A stretch of 64,000 bases of DNA from Phycomyces blakesleeanus NRRL 1555(-). Lineage: Eukaryota; Mucoromycota; Mucoromycetes; Mucorales; Phycomycetaceae. Each line of letters begins with the position of its first letter. Positions within the stretch are counted from its first letter, which is position 1. Location: assembly GCF_001638985.1 (NCBI RefSeq), contig NW_017265135.1, positions 921,223-985,222 on the forward strand, written 5' to 3'. The notes below the pieces were generated by a model that had not been told where the DNA came from, searched no databases, and worked only from the letters and a program-made list of their open reading frames with translations. The position numbers and the translations under genes were made by a program. Shown here piece after piece: positions 57,722 to 64,000 of the stretch.

Positions 57722-58143
57722 TGTAAAGTTTTATAGAATAAAATCAACAGTAAAAAAGATTGAGACATATATAAGAATACTTTGAGACTGTATATAGGTT
57801 GTCTTTATTAAAGAATACAAAGTTGTCCTTTTTATATCAAAACATGATCTGCTTTGTCAGTCACATCTTAATTTCTTAAGTCTGAGTTCATTTAGATATT
57901 AGAGAGCTGGTACTACTATGTTTATAATTTAATCTAATTGCAGTGTCCTCATATTAACTCAGTGCTTACTGAGCTGTTATAATTACAGTACTTACTGTAA
58001 TTAATTATTGGTCTTATTGATTTACCATAAGTAAAATAAATAAATTATTCATTTGTTCTTGTAATGATAGCTGTTTTACTATAATAATAGGAATATGTTC
58101 TTAGATGTAATAAATCCAACAACCAAGTGTCTGGATCACCACA
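57722..58143 (-). repeat. Solo LTR of Ty3-1 family
   Basis: The reverse complement starts TGTGGTGATCCAGACAC like 8390 and contains TATAAAAAGGACAAC and CAGTCTCAAAGTAT; it ends TTTACA. It is 422 bp and well diverged from the full-length copy. Flanks ATTCT (57717-57721) and ACTCT (58144-58148) are a probable 5-bp duplication with one change. It interrupts R3. Confidence 0.8.
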
Positions 58144-58384
58144 ACTCTCTTTTCATATACCTTTCTCTCTCTCTTGATTTTAACAACGATTCTATCAGTT
58201 GCTCTCTCTTTTCTTACCTGTCAACTATTGCTGCTTGCCGCCTTTTGCTGTATCCATCTTCTGTTCTATTCTATTATTATTGCATTTTATTTGCCAAGTG
58301 ATCCATTACAATCTACAACAAACCTAACATATCACGCGTCACTTATCACATGTGTTGTAGGTATCTCTAGCTTTGGCTAGTTTC

Positions 58385-58501
58385 TGGTGATGGACACCGG
58401 ACAGTGGGTTCCTTCAGTGGTTTGGTCCAGCAGTGAGCCATGACGGGTGGTACTAGACTTGTGGACATTGATGTCGATGGTGAGTTGGCCGAGTGATGTG
58501 T
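58385..58501 (+). repeat. Start of another R3 copy, cut by element C
   Basis: GGTGATGGACACCGGACAGTGGG... resembles 53609-53725 and matches the reverse complement of 15780-15906. It stops exactly where CACTGCAAAA begins, so element C inserted into it. Confidence 0.55.
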
Positions 58502-58529
58502 CACTGCAAAAGACAACCGATTTAAGTAG

Positions 58530-60472
58530 CTTAATATTTGTTTAAATCCTCCAAAAATTGGTGGTTTATATTCAATTATAGTTTGGTATTTGTTACAAAA
58601 ATTGGTTCATTTAGTTAACCAAATGATGAGATTATAGATACTAAAAACAATAGATAAATTGAGAGTTATAATTCCCCCTTTTCTTGAAATGTTATAATTG
58701 TCTGTAATTCTGGTTATATATTCACCCATAACTTCAAACCATACCTAAACCCTACTTGTTATGGAATTGGCTTTGAACTCTCTACCTCTTAAAAAATTTT
58801 ATTTGCGTTAATTACCTGATATTATTGGATAGACCTCACTAAAATCAACCTAGAATCAGTCTGAAATCTGACAGGAACCAGCATTCAAATGAATGATTGT
58901 AAAAAAAAACTTAAATAGATCTTGTTGACATCATCAAGAGAGGACACATTTGAAATAGAATCTCATAGAAAAATAGTTTTTATTGATTTTTGAATGGTTG
59001 GAAAATACATTTAGCTATTTAATATGGACCACTAATACTTCTTTAAAAGTGTGTATCCGAATAGTACAACTTGTATACATGTTATACTTTCATTTATTAG
59101 ACGGCTTGAATACATTGAATGACCCGACTTATACTATACTTCCCTACCTTATTGGTTTCATATATTTGGCGCGTTTTTTGGTTTTACACTTCTTTAACTG
59201 AAAATGAAATCCTTGGTATTTTCTTGGAGAATACGTTTGTTTGGAACTACATTAGCTTAGAGCAAAAAAAGATACAGAAATATTAATACAGGTTTCTTTA
59301 TGAAATAAAATGAAATAACATACTTACTAAATCATTTATGGGGGTTCATAACAAATCTCGCAATAGAATAAAAATCCATTTGATTGATATTTTCTTTTAA
59401 ATAAAAAGCAAGAAATAAAATAAACAACTTTATTAATATGTACGCTTTGATTGTAAAGACACTTGAATTACTTACATATTATAAACACGCGTTTGCAAAA
59501 GGGGGCAAACCAGTATGACTTGAAAAAAAGGCGTGACATATTTATCTGAGAAGAATTGATAAGTTACATTATTTAAGTTGAGTTATATATATATTACTTT
59601 TTCATAGACTGAAAATACCAGAAAGTATATAGTGTCAAGAGCAAAACATCTTTTATTACAAAATAGGAAGAAGCCCTATCATTTTAAAAATAAAAGATAT
59701 TTAGTCAACAAGGTATTTCATTTTGGTTAGGAGATTGTTTATTACCTGTACTGCTTTGAATGCTTGTTGAGTGTATTGTTTATCTAATATATATTAAGAT
59801 GATTCTAAAAGCCAAAAGTATTAATAAAAGTTGAGATCTTAAGAGTAAGCTTACCAAGACATATAAAAAGAGACAAAACGAGAAGAGCAGGTTAAAGAAA
59901 GAGAAAATAAAAAAGAGGGGCGCAGTTATTCTATTAAATACGAATTCGGGTTTTTTTAAAAATAAATAAATCAAAAAATAATTTTTGTCTGTAACTTAGA
60001 ATTGAAAGAAAACGTAGTTGCACTATGCCAGCAGCTAATACATATGAAAAACAGAGTATAGTATAAAATCATATTATTCAAATACTAATACATAATATAA
60101 GAATAAAACATAGATTAAAAATTAAATTAAAGAAATACATAAAATACTCACAACAAGAGTGGAAACATTCAAAGCTGTTCTTGTTACGTAATAGATCATG
60201 GTGTTCTCTGAGAAAGAATAAAACTTAAAGCCCAAATTAAACATAATATAAATAGACTCTTTGGATTTAAAAAAAACAAGCTATTCTTATTATTCACAAT
60301 GTCAAGAAATCTCAATAACAATTCAGTTAACAATGCTTTTGGTGAAAAACCTTCTGTGGGAAGGTAGATTAAAACCAGGCAGTCTTCAATTTTCTTATAT
60401 TAATTTTATTTTCGTTTTTTATAAAAATCAAAAAAAAGCCCACCAAGAAATACTAATAATATAAAGACAATA
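58530..60472. other. Left subterminal region of element C
   Basis: About 1.95 kb of AT-rich non-coding sequence before the companion gene, similar in length to that of A and B. Short hydrophobic frames (58983-59201) are probably spurious. No gene is supported. Confidence 0.45.
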
Positions 60473-61532
60473 ATGTTGCAACACTCACAGGGAACAGTGA
60501 GCAATCAAAGACCACTAGCACCAAAGAGAGCTTGGTTGAATCTTGAAGGTGATTCGTCGGGTAGAACTCGTAACATCCATGATGTGTACGAGAAACTTGA
60601 TACCATGAATGGTGTCTTAAACACTGTTTTGAAGAACACATCTTCTGAGAAAGCCGAAGCCACTGCTAGTAATGCAGTTGAGCAAGACATGTCGCCTGAA
60701 CATCAATCAACATTAGATGTAAGTAATTATAATATGTTTTTATGTAGATAGAATTTAATATACATTTATATTATAGCAATTGTTGCACAATTATTTGAGT
60801 GAAGAGAAATTGTATGACCAATACAATACCAATGAAAATAAAAGCAGTGAGGGAAACAGACTCGTTCTGAAGTCTGTTACCGATTACCTTCATTGTCAAG
60901 AAGAGGGGAAAAAGGTGGACTTGTCAACTCTTTGAACTAAGATTGTGCGGCACATTGGCAACAGAAAGTTGCAAGAAAAAAAAACAGGAGAAAAGAAACA
61001 GGAAGACAATCGACGGGCCTGTCTTCATCAGCAACATGTAAAGGTAAAAATCACATGCACACAATATACTAGATGTGATATTAAATTAGAAATATTATAT
61101 ATTTATATATAGTCGTGTAAAAGAAGACAATCTGCTTTGAAAGCCAATCGGACACACTTTGTGAACAGCTTTGGAGAGAATGTTGACAGTATTCTCCATG
61201 CTGATTACATGTCAGACCTTGAGAGTGATGACGAAAGAGAAGAAGAGGAACAGGATTCGTTCTCAGAAAAGAGTTTTTTTTGGAGATTCTGCCCAAGCTG
61301 GAGAAGCGAAGAGGTATAGTACAAAAAACTATTTTTTTGGATGGTGTGTAATAATACTTACATTGACATATAGGGAGATAGGTTTGTTGATGAACTTGCT
61401 GCGAATTATAAGGCAGCTCATGATAAGAAAAATAATACCCATCCATTCAAGCATAAATTTAAAGGAATAAGAGATAAGCAGCTTAGCAAGACCAAGGCAA
61501 ACAAGCTGTCATCATGGTCAAAGAAACAATAA
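60473..61532 (+). pseudogene. Companion gene of element C, four exons with one stop
   Basis: Exons 60473-60718, 60777-61043, 61113-61313 and 61374-61532, with GT..AG introns and a phase-0 junction after exon 1. Exon 1 starts MLQHSQGTVSNQRPLAPKRA. Exon 2 has a TGA at 60933 within DLSTL-stop-TKIVRHIGNRK. Exon 3 is Lys/Arg-rich, then acidic (MSDLESDDEREEEEQD), and ends CPSWRSEE, the conserved motif of the family. Exon 4 is basic (FKHKFKGIRDKQLSKTKANKL). The stop is at 61530, 67 bp before the convergent transposase stop. Same exon layout as element B's companion. Function unknown. Confidence 0.68.
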
Positions 61533-61599
61533 GACAATAAATCAAACATTTTCTAATAAATTGATAAAAGAGTGCAAAGTGGTATTTTATTAATATTAT

Positions 61600-64000
61600 T
61601 TAAGCTTCTATTTTTTGGGGTAAAGGGATTACTAAACGTTTAAATTTACTAGTTATAGTAAACCTATATTTAGCAATTGCGATTGGTGAATATAAATGAT
61701 GTACTGGAATAATACATTCATAATTAAGTACAGAAGAAGGTTCATTCCAGAGCTCAATTCCTTCATTTAACATTGGCTGGTAACTCTCTGAAGAATAACT
61801 AGAGTACTACTCAACAAACGCAAAAGTATGGGTGATGACAGTTTTGTTGATGGTTATCAAATGTTGAAATAAATACAGTATACGGCCAGAAAACACTGCT
61901 TTATCTTCACTGTTATTCTCAAGATAATAGGCGCAGAAATAAGATCCAGAAGAGTATTCCTGTTCAAGAAGAGATATCCATTTCATTTTCTCAATTCGGT
62001 TATTGACAAAAATCTGGTTAGACTCGCAGTTTAAATAATAGCTAAAAAGATCGTGACTGCCATACGCGTGTCTGTAAAACTCCAGTAAACATTCGTAATG
62101 TCCCTTGCACATTGTAATCCTTTGGTCAAGTTTAATCGGAAACACTGAAGGGGGTAACGGCTCACAACCCAAAGCAGAATGACAAGGGTTTAACGAATAT
62201 TCAACAAAGTCAGACAGAGAAAAGGTACTGGCAGTAGAAGATGGATGCAATGCTGCTAATTGATCTTGACTATTTGAAATGCGATGCAGAAAGTCAATTG
62301 CGAGCTGGGGAAGATGGTTGATGAAAGATTGTATGAAGCTGCCAATGTATGTTCTCTCCAAAAATCTCTTTATCATTGTTGATTCGAAGCCGCCTTTTTG
62401 ATTTGTTTCAATATTCTTCAACAAACCATTGTATCTCTCAAAACTGAATAACCAGAAAGCATAAATTGGCCCAAAGTCATTAACACACTTGCCAAGATGA
62501 AGATGTAGATGCATATTTGGTGTCATGGCCGATTTTCCATACAGTGTCTGAAATCTTGTACAAAACAATTGGAGTTTACTGTGGGCTTCGTCTATTTCTT
62601 TGTCATTGATCGAAGGTTTTGTGAGTAAGCGGCATGCGTCAACAAACAAAATCCAGCTTTTGAGATTCTTGGCTGAGAGCACATGCTTCAGAACAAATGG
62701 AGAGTATATGATGCACCATGACTTCCACTCGTCAGCTTTCATGAACGAAAAACCATCAGCAATCTTCTTTGTTATACGCGCATATCCACAAGGTACAACA
62801 ATACCATTGGCAAGCTCTTGCATAGTTAACTGATTCTTTTCATTGATGTAGTTACACTCGTACCATATCTGAATCATTCTCTTTGCAGTTCCAAGATAGA
62901 GGTTATGCATCGGGTCTATAACTGTAAAGTGGACTGGGTCAAAGTAAGATAACTGATGAAGCTCTGACCACCAAGTGTTGTTTTCTTTTTCTAGGCGTGT
63001 TCGCTCAGTATTGTTCAATGTATTTGCCCAGCTGACAGTGTGTTCCAGATTTATTGTCTTCGTGCGTCTCACCCAATTGCTATACTTGAATCCAGAGTAG
63101 TCAAGCTTGCTGGTCTTCTTTATAGTCGTGAATTGTCGTTGACATTTGTGACAGGCGCATGTGCTCATGTGGCCAGTAAATCCAGAGGTTTTGCGAGTGG
63201 CAGGGATATCACAGGCAACACACATCAATGCAGCACGAACAACAATCTTTCTATTTTGTGAGTCTGTCATTTCTACACCAATGTACATCTCCAACAATTC
63301 GTCAACGAGCGGCTTCAAGTAATGATTCATGCTGTCAGTGCTTGCTTCCTTTGGCCCAGGCATCATACCAACAAGAATGACATTTTCAGACTTAAGGCGT
63401 TCACTCTGTGGGAGATTGTTGATAGAGAGATATATCGCACCACTGGAATGTGTTCGTCTATCAAATGGCTGAAACCAATCGATATTCAGAGTCAACATTA
63501 AAGATTGGCTATCATCAACAAACCGTCTGCCATTGATGTCTTTAATATCACTCCAAACTGCACCATCAAAAATATTAAGTTTGGTGTTTTCAATTATTTG
63601 ACAATTTCTCCACAAATTGATCTTGGACACGAAATCTGGCTTGGAGAATTTTTGTTGCAAGGCGTACTTCAGAGAGTTGAATGGATGTACCATTGCTGGA
63701 AGAGAACGATTTCCGGTTGACACTTTAAAGAGATTGTTGTTGCAAATGGCAGATTGAGAGAATTTCTTAAATGTACAGACTTTTTGACTTGTTTCTGGAG
63801 GATAAATCGAATGACATTGTGAGCATGCAATGTATACTGTCATTCCGTCTGTTGCCATGTTAAATCCTGTTTTATGCTTCAAGCTATTGATTGTCAGTGA
63901 AAGGGCGCCAGACATATCACAGAGAGACAGTAGAGTATTACAAAATTCAATGAGAATCGATCCACCACTTTCCACCAAAAAGATCAAGTGAAATATGACA
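61600..64000 (-). pseudogene. Family-1 Tnp2-type transposase of element C (partial)
   Basis: Continues past the right edge, so the N-terminal exons are not visible. From the edge inward: CSQCHSIYPP, FDGAVWSDI, LTLNIDWFQPFDRRTHSSGAIYL, MMPGPKEASTDSMNHYLKPLVDEL, CVACDIPATRKTSGF..HKCQRQF, TVIDPMHNLYLGTAKRM, MKADEWKSWC and FWLFSFERYN, collinear with the intact enzyme of element B. One in-frame TAG (61807-61809) lies where relatives have tryptophan (AFV-K/E-W-Y). Homology resumes afterwards to VIPLPQKIEA and the terminal TAA at 61600. With that single visible lesion it is nearly intact. Confidence 0.87.

Larger units (their letters stand above)
53609..58341 (+). repeat. R3 LTR-like repeat, copy 2, with two insertions
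   Basis: R3 sequence is present in three blocks: 53609-53945, 57410-57721 and 58144-58341. Together they align end to end with 496-1354. The first gap is the PIF/Harbinger element, the second an inverted solo LTR. The 5' edge lies about 48 bp upstream of tRNA-Glu. TATAAAAAGAGAAGC (57531) is the likely promoter box. Confidence 0.75.
58502..64000 (-). mobile_element. Family-1 CACTA element C (runs off the window)
   Basis: The left end CACTGCAAAAGACAACCG shares CACTGCAAAA and the ACCGATT/GCCGATT block with element B. A companion gene (plus) and a convergent transposase (minus) follow in the family-1 order. The right end is outside the window, so the TSD cannot be checked. Confidence 0.8.

Overview
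The window reads as a transposon island from an AT-rich fungal nuclear genome, most likely an early-diverging (Mucoromycota-type) fungus. This is an inference from short GT..AG introns of about 50-80 bp, multi-exon Tnp2-type (CACTA superfamily) transposase genes, Ty3 elements with chromodomain or GPY/F tails, and eukaryotic tRNA genes. I recognise no conventional host protein-coding gene. The only clear host genes are four tRNAs: His (376-446, minus), Ser (15962-16043, plus), Asp (28224-28295, minus) and Glu (53489-53560, minus).

Layout. 4-253: solo LTR (family R1). 376-1354: tRNA-His followed by an LTR-like repeat (family R3). 2162-15707: family-2 CACTA element E, with a full-length chromodomain Ty3 retrotransposon (8390-14517, TSD GGTCT) nested in its companion gene. 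15780-16353: R3 fragment, tRNA-Ser and a solo LTR of the second Ty3 family (LTR2). 16453-27868: family-2 CACTA element F (TSD ACA), split by family-1 element A (19595-26272, TSD ATT), which landed in F's transposase zinc-finger exon. 27995-28295: LTR2 remnant and tRNA-Asp. 28390-40123: deleted family-2 element H carrying nested family-1 element B (28902-35361). About 41.2-44.4 kb: truncated family-1 copy D. 45072-45330: second R1 solo LTR. 45479-47999: Mutator-like element with 33-bp TIRs. 48079-53459: second Ty3 element (Ty3-2), ending 29 bp from tRNA-Glu. 53609-58341: R3 copy interrupted by a PIF/Harbinger element (53946-57406, TSD TTA) and a solo LTR of the first Ty3 family (57722-58143). 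58502 to the right edge: family-1 element C.

How the genes fit together. Family-1 CACTA elements (A, B, C, D) carry a four-exon transposase whose N-terminus has a small Cys/His cluster, plus a convergent four-exon companion gene. The third companion exon ends in an acidic MS(D/E)..ES.(D/E) segment followed by a SWRS.E(V) motif. Family-2 elements (E, F, H) have CACTA-type ends and a divergently transcribed companion gene. Element B has the only uninterrupted transposase: four exons in phase, predicted 978 aa. Most other copies carry stop codons, often where relatives have tryptophan.

The most striking large-scale pattern is around the tRNA genes. LTR2 sequence lies 18-61 bp downstream of all four. 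The 5' edge of repeat R3 lies about 45-56 bp upstream of three of them. This suggests two retroelement lineages with opposite tRNA-flank preferences.
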